A stretch of 64,000 bases of DNA from contig OY970394.1 in the NCBI GenBank assembly GCA_963720475.1, positions 558,001 through 622,000 of the forward strand. Reading direction: 5' to 3'. Shown here one piece after another: positions 25,654 to 34,571 of this stretch. The stretch is from G963720475 sp963720475. GTDB lineage: Bacteria > Actinomycetota > Thermoleophilia > Solirubrobacterales > Thermoleophilaceae. Every line of letters starts with the position of its first letter. Position 1 is the stretch's first letter. A program made the position numbers and the translations under genes. Under the pieces are notes generated by a model that made no database searches, had not been told where the DNA came from, and saw only the letters and a program-made list of their open reading frames with translations.

Positions 25654-26979
25654 TCAGCGCACGCGCGCCGTCAGCTTCGTCGTCTCGCCGCCCTTGTCGA
25701 CGATCGTGAGGCGGGCCTGGCGCCCGCGCAGCGTCTTCCGAGCGCGCTCCCCGAGCTTCACCCGCACGCGAAGGGTTCGCGCGGCCGACGCCTTGACGCG
25801 GACCGAGCCGCCGGAGCGCGTGACCGTGCCCTTGCGGTTGAGAGCGACGCTGCCGATCCTGAGGCCTTTCGGCAGGAACAGCCGGACCGACCGCAGCGAG
25901 TCCGAGCCCGCCGGCGCGCGGATCGCAAAGCGGAGCTGCCGGCGCCCGCGGGCGCGTACATCGGCAACTGGCTGCGGCTCGGCGGGAGCGTTTGCGAACG
26001 GCTGCCCGTCGAGGTTCCAGGCGGACTCGATCGGAATTCCGAAGCGCGCGAACACGGTCGGCGCGATGTCGACGACGCGCGGCTGGCCGGAATCCGCCGC
26101 GTTCTCGACGCCGAAGCCTCCGGCGGCGACGAACGACGTGCGCTCGAGGTCGCTGCCCAAGCCGTGGCTCAGGAGCGAGGGGGAGTTCAGGTTCTGCTGG
26201 CCGTGGTCGGTCGTGACGATCACGAGCCAGCGCTCCGAGAGGTAGCTCGGGCGGGCGCGGATCGCGGCGAGCATTGCGCCGATGCGGCGATCGGTCTCGC
26301 GGATCGCCTGCAGGTAGCGCTGGTTCGCCGAGCCGTCGAGGTGCGCGCTCTCGTCCACCACGCCGAGATAGACGAAGCCGGCGTCGGGGTTGCCCTCGCG
26401 CAGGTAACGGGTCGCGACCTCCGTCACCTGCCTGTCGCCCTCGTCCCACGCCGCGATCGTGTCCTCCGGGACCGTGATCGCAGCGCGCGCGTCGATCGCG
26501 TCGCCGAAGATCGGCCCGCCGTTCTTGTGCTCGGCGATGTTCGACCAGTCGCTAGCGACGAACGTGCTCAGCCGCGGACGCACGCGCTCGATCCGGCTGA
26601 GGAAATCGGGGAAGCCGTTCTTCGTCTCCTGTCGCGGGTCGTTGTTAAGGAAGATCCCGTTAACGCCGTGCTTGTCGGGCCAGACGCCTGTCGCGATCGA
26701 TGCCCAACCCACCTCGCTCAGCGTCGCCGCCTCTGGGGGGCTGTATTCGAGCAATGACGGCTGGATGAAGCCCTCGTCCGCGAGGCGCTCGAGGTTCGGG
26801 ACCTCACCGGCCCGCATCAGCTGGCGCACAAGGTCGAACCGCGTACCGTCCGTCCCGATCACGAGCACCTTCGAGCGGCTCGTGCCCGAGGGGCCGGTGA
26901 GCGGTTGGGTCGCGGCCTGCGCCGCGCCGGCCGCTGCGAGCACCGCGAGCACCACGGTCAGGGTTGCGAGCCTCCACAT
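25654..26979 (-). CDS. Secreted alkaline phosphatase-superfamily phosphodiesterase
   Basis: A 441-residue exported enzyme: signal peptide (about 1-22, AQA-AT), then a type I phosphodiesterase / nucleotide-pyrophosphatase domain. Metal-binding motifs are VIGTDGTRFD near the start, VVDESAHLDG in the middle and VTTDHGQQN with a later LSHGLG. The nucleophile region reads PPEAATLSEVGWASIATG. The last about 90 residues form a separate Arg-rich beta domain (RRQLRFAIRAPAG onward). Substrate unknown; phosphate mono- or diesters outside the cell. It is convergent with tRNA-Phe and separated from it by 13 bases. Confidence 0.85.
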   Translation of the reverse strand: MWRLATLTVVLAVLAAAGAAQAATQPLTGPSGTSRSKVLVIGTDGTRFDLVRQLMRAGEVPNLERLADEGFIQPSLLEYSPPEAATLSEVGWASIATGVWPDKHGVNGIFLNNDPRQETKNGFPDFLSRIERVRPRLSTFVASDWSNIAEHKNGGPIFGDAIDARAAITVPEDTIAAWDEGDRQVTEVATRYLREGNPDAGFVYLGVVDESAHLDGSANQRYLQAIRETDRRIGAMLAAIRARPSYLSERWLVIVTTDHGQQNLNSPSLLSHGLGSDLERTSFVAAGGFGVENAADSGQPRVVDIAPTVFARFGIPIESAWNLDGQPFANAPAEPQPVADVRARGRRQLRFAIRAPAGSDSLRSVRLFLPKGLRIGSVALNRKGTVTRSGGSVRVKASAARTLRVRVKLGERARKTLRGRQARLTIVDKGGETTKLTARVR

Positions 26980-27022
26980 GGCGAAACCGATCCTCGCAGA
27001 CCAGGCCCCGAGGCGCGCAGCC

Positions 27023-27805
27023 TCAGCCGGTCCCGCTGTACTCGGACTCGAGCACCAGGTCCTTGATCAGCGTCTGGTACTCGAGGTGCGTCTCGTGCTC
27101 GGTGGTGCGCCAGCGCACGCCCTCCTGCTCGTTCATGTAGGCGCGGTACTTCGGCGCTCCGGGCAAGCGGACGTTGTCGGCCACGGCGATCGCCCCCTCG
27201 CGCAGCCAGCCGTGTTCGACGATGCGCTCGAGGTCGGGGAGGTATGCCTCCTTGTCGTGATCGAGGAAGACGAAGTCGAGCGATCCGGGGGTGAAGCCGT
27301 GTTCGCCCTCGAGCGCGGCGATCGTCTTGCCCCCGTCACCGAGCGTCCCGACGATCACGGTCAGCCGGTCGCCGACGCCGGCGTGGTCCCAGATCCGCTG
27401 CGCGATCGAGGCGTTGTCGGGGCTGAACTCGATCGAGTAGAGGTGGGCGTCGACCGGCATCACCCGTGCCGTACGCAAGCCGCTGTAGCCGCAGTAGGTC
27501 CCGAGCTCGAGCAGGCGCCGCGGCTCGGCCCGCCTGATCGCGCGATCGAGGATCTCTCCCTTCTCGTCGCCGACGTTCATCATCGCGCTCTGCTCGTAGC
27601 AGAACTCGTCGATCACCCGGATGGCGTCGTCGAGGTCTCCCGGGCGTGCATTGGCGAGCACGTACTGCTCGAGCCTCTGCTCGCGGCCGTCACCGACCTG
27701 CCAATTCTTGAGCAGGTTCGGCATTCCCACCAGCATCCGCACGACCGACCAGCGCATGAACGGCATCCTCCGCCCGCCGATCTCCGTCAACCTGCGCCTC
27801 GCCAC
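27023..27805 (-). CDS. SAM-dependent O-methyltransferase, catechol O-methyltransferase-like
   Basis: A 260-residue class I methyltransferase. SAM motif I is LLELGTYCGYSGLR, the acidic residue after strand 2 is in YSIEFSPDN, and the metal-ligand region has FVFLDHDKEAYLPD and VADNVRLPG, the Asp-Asp-Asn arrangement of animal-type COMT and its bacterial relatives. It probably methylates a catechol or related diol in a Mg-dependent way. Start GTG at 27805 is exactly six bases after TAGCCT on the minus strand. Divergent from the sterol-desaturase-type gene. Confidence 0.88.
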   Translation of the reverse strand: MARRRLTEIGGRRMPFMRWSVVRMLVGMPNLLKNWQVGDGREQRLEQYVLANARPGDLDDAIRVIDEFCYEQSAMMNVGDEKGEILDRAIRRAEPRRLLELGTYCGYSGLRTARVMPVDAHLYSIEFSPDNASIAQRIWDHAGVGDRLTVIVGTLGDGGKTIAALEGEHGFTPGSLDFVFLDHDKEAYLPDLERIVEHGWLREGAIAVADNVRLPGAPKYRAYMNEQEGVRWRTTEHETHLEYQTLIKDLVLESEYSGTG

Positions 27806-27811
27806 GCAGCC

Positions 27812-27821
27812 AGGCTATCCT
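27812..27821. promoter_or_regulatory. Overlapping divergent -10 boxes (O-methyltransferase / sterol desaturase-type gene)
   Basis: Minus strand TAGCCT (reverse of 27812-27817) is six bases from the methyltransferase GTG. Plus strand TATCCT (27816-27821) is 25 bases from the desaturase ATG. The hexamers overlap by two bases. Confidence 0.45.
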
Positions 27822-27846
27822 GAGTCTTGGTCCCCGGGGCGCGCCG

Positions 27847-28782
27847 ATGTCCGAAGTCCTCTACTACGCAATCCCATTCTTCGTCCTCCTGCTCGTGCTG
27901 GAGGGGTTGTCGTTCAAGTACCTGCGCGACCCGGACGAGGACCTGGTCGGCTTCGAGCCGCGCGACACGCGCACCAGCCTTGCGATGGGGCTCGGGAACG
28001 TGATCATCAACGTCGGCTGGAAGTTCGTCGTCGTCCTGATCTTCGCCGCGCTCTACGAGCTCACGCCGCTGCGGCTCGACCCGGGCGACTGGTGGTTCTG
28101 GGTCCTGCTGTTCTTCGCCGACGACTTCTCCTATTACTGGTTCCACCGCGTCTCGCACGAGAGCCGCGTCTTCTGGGCGAGCCACGTCGTCCACCACTCC
28201 TCGCAGCACTTCAACCTCTCGACCGCGCTACGCCAGACGTGGGTCCCGATGACCTACTTCCCGTTCTGGATCTGGATGCCGCTCGTCGGCTTCCCGGTGT
28301 GGACGATCCTGCTCGCCCAGAGCTGGAGCCTGATCTACCAGTTCTGGATCCACACCGAGCGGATCAAGAAGATGCCTCGCTGGTTCGAGGCGATCTTCAA
28401 CACGCCGTCGCACCACCGCGTGCACCACGGCGCCAACGACATCTACCTCGACCGCAACTACGCGGGCATCCTGATCATCTGGGACCGCCTCTTCGGCACC
28501 TACCAGCCCGAGGGCGAGCGGGTCAAGTACGGCCTGACGAAGAACCTCCGCACCTTCAATCCGGTGACGGTCGCCTTCCACGAGTACATCGCGATGTTCC
28601 ACGACTTCCGCCGCGCCCACGGCGTTCGTGACAAGCTCGGCGTGATCTTCAAGGGCCCGGGGTGGCGCCCCGCGGACGCGACCGAAGTGTCGGAGCCGAC
28701 GGGCCCGGAGCACGCGAACCATCCGACGAAGGGCCCGTTGGTCGAGGGTGTGCGCGCCGCGGCGGCGCGCGTCCGCAGCTAG
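27847..28782 (+). CDS. Sterol desaturase / fatty-acid hydroxylase superfamily protein
   Basis: A 311-residue membrane di-iron enzyme. The three His boxes are HRVSHE (about residue 101), HVVHHSSQHFN (about 117) and HRVHHG (about 197), with hydrophobic segments around 5-25, 40-65, 78-96 and 135-165. The family hydroxylates or desaturates sterols, carotenoids or fatty acids. The substrate cannot be told from sequence; the neighbouring WS/DGAT gene hints at lipids. The last 45 residues are a hydrophilic tail. Convergent with WS/DGAT with nine bases between stops. Confidence 0.9.
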   Translation: MSEVLYYAIPFFVLLLVLEGLSFKYLRDPDEDLVGFEPRDTRTSLAMGLGNVIINVGWKFVVVLIFAALYELTPLRLDPGDWWFWVLLFFADDFSYYWFHRVSHESRVFWASHVVHHSSQHFNLSTALRQTWVPMTYFPFWIWMPLVGFPVWTILLAQSWSLIYQFWIHTERIKKMPRWFEAIFNTPSHHRVHHGANDIYLDRNYAGILIIWDRLFGTYQPEGERVKYGLTKNLRTFNPVTVAFHEYIAMFHDFRRAHGVRDKLGVIFKGPGWRPADATEVSEPTGPEHANHPTKGPLVEGVRAAAARVRS

Positions 28783-28791
28783 CCGCCTCGG

Positions 28792-30252
28792 TTAGCGCTC
28801 AACCTGCTCGGCGGGCTCGGCCGGCTCCCCGCCGTCGGCTCCCGCGCCGTTCGACGCCGCATCAGCCGGCACGAGCAATTGCTCGATCTCGTCGAGCGCC
28901 TGCTCCATGTAGAGCGCCAAGCGCTGGAGGTGCGGCAGCGAGTCGCGCGCCCCCGTGAAGCCGAAGTTGAGCGTGCCCGCGTAGCTGACGCACGTGATGT
29001 TGAGCGCGTTGCCGTGCATCAGCAGCGACAAGGGGAAGATCGCGTCGAGCTTCGAGCCGTTGAGGTAAAGCGGCTCCGGCGGGCCCGGCACGTTCGACAT
29101 TCCGAGGCTGAAGGGGGTCGGCGCGCGCGACGCGAGACCGGCGATCAGACCGGCGATCCAGGGCCCGTTGATCAGCAGGGTGTACGAGGTGCGCGACTCC
29201 GGCGGGAGGTTCTTGAGATGGAGCTTCGCCTCTGCGCTCGAGCGCTTGATCGCATCGAGGCGAGCGAGCGGATCGGCGATGTTCGTACCGAGCTCGGCGA
29301 CCATCATCCCGACCGCGGTGCCGGTGGATTCGTCGCCCGGCTCGCGCAGGTTCACCGGGATCCCTGCGGTCAGCGGGCGGTCGGGCACACGGCCGTGCTC
29401 CTCGAGGTAGTGGCGCAGCGCCGTCCCGCAGAGGTAGAGGACGAAATCGTTGAGCGTGCCGCCGGCCATCTTCGCGAGCCGCTTTACACGCGCGAAGTCG
29501 TACTGCTGTGTGGCGAAGCGCCGCTGGCCGGTGATCGAGTCGCTCAGCGGCGACGCCGGCGTCCGGTAGGGCGCGGCAAGCGCGCGGTCATCCACGGCCG
29601 CGCGGGCTAGGTCGAGCCCCGCGCGCCCGAGGCCGGTGATCCCTGTCAGAGATTCGCGGGCGGAGTGAGCGACCTTTTCCAGCGGGCCGACGCCATCCCG
29701 CGCAGACTCGCGCCGCGGCTTCTTCCCCGCACCGGTCATCCAGAAGGCCGGCATGTCGCGCTCGTCCGGATCGCGCGAGAGGGAGCGCATCAGCAGCCGC
29801 ATCCCGCTGACGCCGTCGATCAACGAGTGGTGGCACTTCCAGTACATCGCGAAACGATTGCCCTCGAGCCCTTCGATCAGGTGCGCCTCCCACAGCGGGC
29901 GGTGGAGGTCGAGCTGGTTCGAGTGCAGGCGCGAGACGAGGATGCCGAGCTCACGCTGGCCCCCGGGGTGCGGCAGCGCGGAGAGCCGCACGTGGTAGTC
30001 GATGTCGATGTCGCGGTCCTCGCGCATCAACGGCAGGCGGGGGCCGACGAGCGGCGCCTCGACGAGCTTCAGGTTCCACGGTGGCGGGATCGCGTGGGGC
30101 TCGCGCATCCGCTCGTACTGCTGCTTGAGGTAGTCCGGCGGCGCGTCGTCGGGGCGCGTGAACTCAAACAGGCCGCCGACGTGCATCGGCGTGTCGCGCG
30201 ACTCGAGCAGCAGCCACGCCTCGTCAACCGGTGAAACCTGTTTGATCGCCAT
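28792..30252 (-). CDS. Wax ester synthase / diacylglycerol acyltransferase (WS/DGAT)
   Basis: A 486-residue acyltransferase of the actinobacterial WS/DGAT family, typical length. The catalytic HHSLIDG motif is at residues 141-147 (His141, His142, Asp146), the N-terminal SPVDEAWLLLE and the later NDFVLYLCGTALR and MSNVPGPPEPLYLNG blocks are conserved. It esterifies fatty acyl-CoA to diacylglycerol or fatty alcohol, making storage triacylglycerol or wax esters. A GGAGGAGGCGGG Shine-Dalgarno precedes the ATG. C-terminal 30 residues are Ala/Gly/Glu-rich and disordered. Confidence 0.93.
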   Translation of the reverse strand: MAIKQVSPVDEAWLLLESRDTPMHVGGLFEFTRPDDAPPDYLKQQYERMREPHAIPPPWNLKLVEAPLVGPRLPLMREDRDIDIDYHVRLSALPHPGGQRELGILVSRLHSNQLDLHRPLWEAHLIEGLEGNRFAMYWKCHHSLIDGVSGMRLLMRSLSRDPDERDMPAFWMTGAGKKPRRESARDGVGPLEKVAHSARESLTGITGLGRAGLDLARAAVDDRALAAPYRTPASPLSDSITGQRRFATQQYDFARVKRLAKMAGGTLNDFVLYLCGTALRHYLEEHGRVPDRPLTAGIPVNLREPGDESTGTAVGMMVAELGTNIADPLARLDAIKRSSAEAKLHLKNLPPESRTSYTLLINGPWIAGLIAGLASRAPTPFSLGMSNVPGPPEPLYLNGSKLDAIFPLSLLMHGNALNITCVSYAGTLNFGFTGARDSLPHLQRLALYMEQALDEIEQLLVPADAASNGAGADGGEPAEPAEQVER

Positions 30253-30297
30253 CGCCCGCCTCCTCCCGGTCGTGACAGGCGTAGCTAGCCTACCGCG

Positions 30298-30789
30298 CTA
30301 GCGCTCCGTCTCGTATTCGCGCAGGAAACCCTCGAACATCCGGCGGTGGCCTTCCTCGTCGTGGAGGATCGCAATCACCATGTCCTGCGTTACGGGGTCT
30401 TTGCCCTCGCAGAACTCGATGATCTTGTTGTAGTGCTCGATCGCGCCGGATTCGGCCTCGATCACACCCTTGATCACGTGGACGATGTCGATCTGGTCGT
30501 CGGGCGGCTGGAGGAAGGGCTGCGCGGCAGAGAACTCCTCCGACCCCGGCACGACCCCGTAGAGCTGCTTGATCCGTTCGCCGAACTGCTGAGCGTGGCC
30601 GAGCTCCTCCTGGATGTCCTGCTGGAGGCTGGCGGTGATCTCCTTGGCACGTACGCCGTCGGGGTTGATCGAGTTGGCGATGTAGCTCATCACGGTCTCG
30701 ATCTCCATCCAGAAGGCCTGCTTGAGGAGCTCGACGAGCTCCTCCCGCTCGACGCGCATCTCGTCGTCGAGGATTCCGTGTGCTGGCAT
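30298..30789 (-). CDS. Ferritin-like diiron protein (bacterioferritin/Dps-type)
   Basis: A 163-residue four-helix bundle with carboxylate-His motifs spaced as in ferritin-like proteins: WMEIETVMSY, EELGHAQQF, EAESGAIEHYN and HDEEGHRRM. These give the two ExxH pairs of a di-iron ferroxidase centre. It could store or detoxify iron. The ATG at 30789 with AAAGGAG upstream is preferred over the longer form starting at 30831. It lies 45 bases upstream of nothing on the same strand except WS/DGAT, so co-transcription with it is possible (gap 45 bases). Confidence 0.85.
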   Translation of the reverse strand: MPAHGILDDEMRVEREELVELLKQAFWMEIETVMSYIANSINPDGVRAKEITASLQQDIQEELGHAQQFGERIKQLYGVVPGSEEFSAAQPFLQPPDDQIDIVHVIKGVIEAESGAIEHYNKIIEFCEGKDPVTQDMVIAILHDEEGHRRMFEGFLREYETER

Positions 30790-30847
30790 CGTGGTAATGC
30801 TCCTTTCGCTACCCGGGAGTCGGCGCGACAAACGGTAGTACCGCGCA

Positions 30848-30860
30848 TATCCTCAGCCGA
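30848..30860 (+). promoter_or_regulatory. Leaderless -10 box (TATCCT) for EcsC-like gene
   Basis: TATCCT at 30848-30853, seven bases, then GTG at 30861; no Shine-Dalgarno. Confidence 0.45.
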
Positions 30861-31511
30861 GTGGAGAGCTCTGCGGCAGACCGCGACGACCGGATCGAGT
30901 CGCCCCCCGAGGGGCTGTGGGACCGGCTGCGCGCCGAGCCGCACCGCGCGCCGGAACACATCGCGCTCGCGGCGCTCGATCGCTTCGCCGACCCCGCTGC
31001 CGACTGGGCCGCGGGGATGCGCCCGCGCTACGAACCGCCGAGGCTCGCGCGGCACACGGTTGCAAAGCACCGCCGGCTCGCGCGGATCGAGGGCGCGGCG
31101 CTCGGCATTGGCGGCTGGATCACGAGCGCGCCCGACTTCGTCGCGCTCGCCTGGCTGCAGTGCCGGATGGTCTTCTACGTCGGGGCCGCGTACGGCTTTG
31201 ACCCCCACGATCCGATGCGCCCCGCGGAGCTGCTGTTCCTGACCGGGATCTACCCGTCGGCAATGGAGGCGCGCGAGTCGCTCGACGGCGTCGGGCGCTC
31301 GATGGCGGCGCACTACGTCGGCCAGAAGACGAGCGGGAACGCCGACGACCGCAGCCTCTTCGCCGAGCTCGCCCGCTTCAGCGGCGTCTACTTCGCCAAG
31401 CGCGGGGCGATCAAGATGATCCCGTTCGTCGCTTCGCCGATCAACTCGTTCGCCAACGCGCGCGCAACGGACCGGCTCGGGAAGACGGCGATCAGGTACT
31501 ACGGCGGCTGA
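30861..31511 (+). CDS. EcsC-family-like protein
   Basis: A 216-residue protein with a predominantly helical layout resembling the EcsC family: a hydrophobic stretch ALGIGGWITSAPDFVALAWL around residues 75-95, YGFDPHDPMRPAELLFLTGIY around 110-130, and a C-terminal KRGAIKMIPFVASPINSFAN. EcsC proteins associate with membranes and have no settled function. GTG start placed by TATCCT seven bases upstream. Its stop is four bases from the stop of the convergent SDR gene. Confidence 0.65.
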   Translation: MESSAADRDDRIESPPEGLWDRLRAEPHRAPEHIALAALDRFADPAADWAAGMRPRYEPPRLARHTVAKHRRLARIEGAALGIGGWITSAPDFVALAWLQCRMVFYVGAAYGFDPHDPMRPAELLFLTGIYPSAMEARESLDGVGRSMAAHYVGQKTSGNADDRSLFAELARFSGVYFAKRGAIKMIPFVASPINSFANARATDRLGKTAIRYYGG

Positions 31512-31515
31512 GCGC

Positions 31516-32214
31516 CTACGCCCTGCCGTAGACCGGCACGCCGGCGCCGCTGACCGGCGCCGACTCTTCCGAGACGAGGAAGCGGACGACCTTTGCGATC
31601 TCCGCCGGCGGGACCCATTTCGAGTGGTCGGCGTCGGGCATGTCGGCGCGGTTGCGCGGGGTGTCGATCACGCTCGGGAGGATCGCGTTGCAGCGGACGC
31701 CTTCATCGCGGTACTCGGCGTCGAGCGCCTTGACGAATGCGAGCACACCGGCCTTGGCGGTGATGTAGCCCGCCGCGCCGGAGAACGGCTCGAGCGCCGC
31801 GCGCGCCGACACTCCGACGTACGCGCCCCCGCCCGCGGCCGCGAGCAGCGGGAGCGCGTTGTGCGCGAGCAAGTACCCCGGGCGCAGGTTGAGCCGCAAC
31901 ATCTCGTAGAAGTCGTCGACTGGCGTGTCACCGACGCGCCCACCCATCGCGAACCCGCCGACGAGGTTGACGACGGCCGTGAGCCCCTGCACGCCCGTCA
32001 CGGCCGCATTCACTGCGTCCTCGTCGAGCAGATCCGCCTGAACGAGCGAGAGCCGTTGCTCGCCACCGAGTTCCGCTTCGATCCGCTCGCGCTCGGCCTC
32101 CACGACCCACGTTGCGGTGACCGGGTACCCCGCATCGAGCAGCTCGGCGAGCACGGCGCCACCGAGCGCGCCCGTGCCGCCGGCGACGAGAACAGCCCCG
32201 CTCTTGTCAGGCAT
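31516..32214 (-). CDS. Short-chain dehydrogenase/reductase (SDR)
   Basis: A 232-residue classical SDR: cofactor loop VAGGTGALGGAV, NLVGG in place of the usual NNAG, and the catalytic Tyr-x3-Lys as YITAKAG, with the preceding Ser in VGVSARA. Substrate is not predictable. ATG at 32214 is preferred over the longer frame. Divergent from the OB-HD gene with 36 bases between the starts. Confidence 0.9.
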   Translation of the reverse strand: MPDKSGAVLVAGGTGALGGAVLAELLDAGYPVTATWVVEAERERIEAELGGEQRLSLVQADLLDEDAVNAAVTGVQGLTAVVNLVGGFAMGGRVGDTPVDDFYEMLRLNLRPGYLLAHNALPLLAAAGGGAYVGVSARAALEPFSGAAGYITAKAGVLAFVKALDAEYRDEGVRCNAILPSVIDTPRNRADMPDADHSKWVPPAEIAKVVRFLVSEESAPVSGAGVPVYGRA

Positions 32215-32250
32215 GGGGGCCTCGGAACGACCACATGAGCATGAGCCTAA

Positions 32251-33279
32251 ATGTCCGAGCCTCTCTCTAACGTGCCCCGCCCGATGGAGCAACCGATGCT
32301 GACCACCGACGAGGCCGCCCCGCACACGTTCGTGCGCGATCTCGAGGACGGCCAGTCCGTCGACACAGTGCTGCTCGTGCGCGAGCGCCAGCAGCGCCAA
32401 AAGCGGAACGGCGAGCCCTTCCTGCGCCTCGAGCTCGGCGACTCGACCGGCTCGCTCGAGGCCGTCGTCTGGGACGACGTGGAGCAGACCGCCGCCGTCG
32501 CGGAACCCGGCATCGCCGTGCAAGTCCGCGGCGCTTTCACGATAGATCCGCGCTACGGCGCGAAGCTGACCGTCCGCGCGCTACGCGCCGCCGAGGCGGG
32601 CGAGTACGACCCCGCCGACCTCGCCGACGCGCCGCTGCTGCCGGCCACGCAGCTCCAGGACGAGCTCGCCGAGCTGATCGCGACCGTCCAGGACCCGCAC
32701 CTCAGCGGGCTGCTGGAGACGCTGCTCGGAGAGGGGACCGAAGTCGGCAAGTGCTTCCGCGAGGCGCCGGCAGCGAAGTACTACCACCAGGCTTACCGCT
32801 ATGGGCTGCTCGAGCACAGCGTCTCGGTCGCTCAGGGCGTCAGCGCGATGGCCGCGACGTTCCCCGGGATCGACCGCGACGTCGCCGTCACCGGCGCGCT
32901 GCTGCACGACATCGGCAAGACCGAGGCGTACGCGTTCGTCGGCGACGCGATCGAGCTCACCGACGCCGGCAAGCTCCAGGGCGAGATCCCGCTCGGCTAC
33001 CACCTCGTCCGGCGCGAGATCGAGCGCAGCGACGGTTTCCCGCCCGCGGCCGCCGAGGCGATCCTCCACATCATCCTCTCCCATCACGGGCAGCTCGAGC
33101 ACGGCAGCCCGGTGGTGCCCGCTACGCGCGAGGCGACGCTCGTCCACATGATCGACAACCTGGGCGGTCGCCTCGGCAGCTTCGACAGGATCGAGAAGGG
33201 GCTGGCCGGCGGCGAACGCTGGTCGGGCTTCGATCGCGCGCTGTCCGGATCGGCGTATTTCGGTTCCAAGGCCGCCTGA
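32251..33279 (+). CDS. OB-fold plus HD-domain protein (YhaM-like 3'-5' exoribonuclease)
   Basis: A 342-residue protein: N-terminal OB-fold (about 25-110, GEPFLRLELGDSTGSLEAVV), then an HD phosphohydrolase domain with HSVSVAQ and the metal pair in LLHDIGKTEAY, a later LSHHGQLEHGSP and HMIDNLGG. This is the YhaM / RNA 3'-5' exonuclease layout. ATGs at 32284 and 32296 are alternative starts. The frame is intact. PafB/PafC-type genes follow 86 bases downstream on the same strand. Confidence 0.85.
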   Translation: MSEPLSNVPRPMEQPMLTTDEAAPHTFVRDLEDGQSVDTVLLVRERQQRQKRNGEPFLRLELGDSTGSLEAVVWDDVEQTAAVAEPGIAVQVRGAFTIDPRYGAKLTVRALRAAEAGEYDPADLADAPLLPATQLQDELAELIATVQDPHLSGLLETLLGEGTEVGKCFREAPAAKYYHQAYRYGLLEHSVSVAQGVSAMAATFPGIDRDVAVTGALLHDIGKTEAYAFVGDAIELTDAGKLQGEIPLGYHLVRREIERSDGFPPAAAEAILHIILSHHGQLEHGSPVVPATREATLVHMIDNLGGRLGSFDRIEKGLAGGERWSGFDRALSGSAYFGSKAA

Positions 33280-33365
33280 GAGCGCGAATTCGGCCCCGCT
33301 GTTTGCGCAAATCGCGCATTAGGGCGGAGTACCGGCGGTTGACGGCTGCTTATCCTGCTGGGGCA

Positions 33366-34571
33366 GTGGCGAAAGACACCGAAAAGCTGGTCCGCCAACT
33401 CTCGCTGATCTCCTACCTGATGGCCGAGCGACGGCCCGTGACCGCGCTCGAGATCAAGAGCGAGGTCGAGGGCTACTCGGGAATGACCGACGACGCGTTC
33501 GCGCGCCGCTTCTACGCCGATCGCGCCGAGCTCGAGTCGCTAGGGATCGAGCTCCGCGTCGAGGGGCCGGCGGAGGGCTCCTACGACTCCGAGAGTTACA
33601 CCCTCCCGCCTGAGAACTTCTACCTACCCGCGATCGAGTTCAGCGACTCCGAGCTCGGCGCACTGCGGACCGCGCTGTCGCTGCTGAACGGCGAGTTCGC
33701 CTACGCCGAGCCGCTCCGTCTCGCGCTGCAGCAGCTGTCGTGGGGGAAGCCGAGCCCGCTCGCGTCGCCCGAGCACCGCTCCGTCGTACTCGCCGTGACG
33801 GCCACCCCGGGCGGCCGCGAGCTCTCCCAGCGGCTGGCGAAGGTCGAGACGGCGATCTTCCGGCGCAAGACGATCGTCTTCGACTACTACACGATGGGCC
33901 GTGACGCGCAGGAGAAGCGCAAGGTCGACCCGTACCACCTGCTCTTCCGCGGCGGCCAGTTCTATTTGATCGGCCATTCCCACGAACGCGACGCGGTGCG
34001 GGTGTTCCGGCTGTCGCGCATCCGCGGCAAGGTCTCGTACGCGTCGAAGTCCGAGCACGACTTCTCGGCGTCCGACGACTTCGATCCGCGCATCTACGCG
34101 ACGCGCACCGACTGGCAGCTCGGCGACGCGGTCGGCACCGCACGCGTCTGGATCTCCGAGCGGATCGACTGGCTCGTCGAGCGGCATTTCGGCGGCGCCG
34201 GCGTGATCACGCCGGCGGCCGACGTCGAAGACGCGCCCGACGACGGCGTCGTGCTCGAGACCTCCTACGCCGACTCGCGCGCGGTGACCTCGTGGGTGCT
34301 CGGGCTCTCCGGCCGCGCGCGTGTCCTCGGCCCGCCCGAGCTCGTCGAGGAGGCGAACGAGCGCATCGAGCAGGTGATCGCGCGCCACAGCGGCGATCCC
34401 GATCTGGCGCCCGCGAAACGTCGTAAGGCCGCCACCAGCGAATCTGCCGAACGGCTCGCAGGCCGACAAGCGCGAGTCGCCAATCAGGCCCGAGCGGTTC
34501 GCTCGCCTGGTCACGCTGGCCGGGATCCTGATCGCGGCCGCGCGCGACGGCGAGCGGCTCGCCGTAGCTGA
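33366..34571 (+). CDS. pafB: WYL-domain regulator, PafB-like half (frame probably broken near its end)
   Basis: N-terminal winged helix (residues about 1-75: RQLSLISYLMAERRPVTALEI), central helices, and a WYL domain with IVFDYYTMGRDAQEKRKVDPYHLLFRGGQFYLIGH, then a C-terminal extension. This matches PafB, which with PafC activates the mycobacterial DNA-damage response. GTG at 33366 follows a TATCCT box by nine bases. Conserved sequence ends around IARHSGDPDLAPAKRRK (about 34430); the frame then runs another 45 low-complexity Arg-rich codons to 34571 while the PafC frame is already open. The last part is probably an artefact of a +1 shift. Confidence 0.85.
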   Translation: MAKDTEKLVRQLSLISYLMAERRPVTALEIKSEVEGYSGMTDDAFARRFYADRAELESLGIELRVEGPAEGSYDSESYTLPPENFYLPAIEFSDSELGALRTALSLLNGEFAYAEPLRLALQQLSWGKPSPLASPEHRSVVLAVTATPGGRELSQRLAKVETAIFRRKTIVFDYYTMGRDAQEKRKVDPYHLLFRGGQFYLIGHSHERDAVRVFRLSRIRGKVSYASKSEHDFSASDDFDPRIYATRTDWQLGDAVGTARVWISERIDWLVERHFGGAGVITPAADVEDAPDDGVVLETSYADSRAVTSWVLGLSGRARVLGPPELVEEANERIEQVIARHSGDPDLAPAKRRKAATSESAERLAGRQARVANQARAVRSPGHAGRDPDRGRARRRAARRS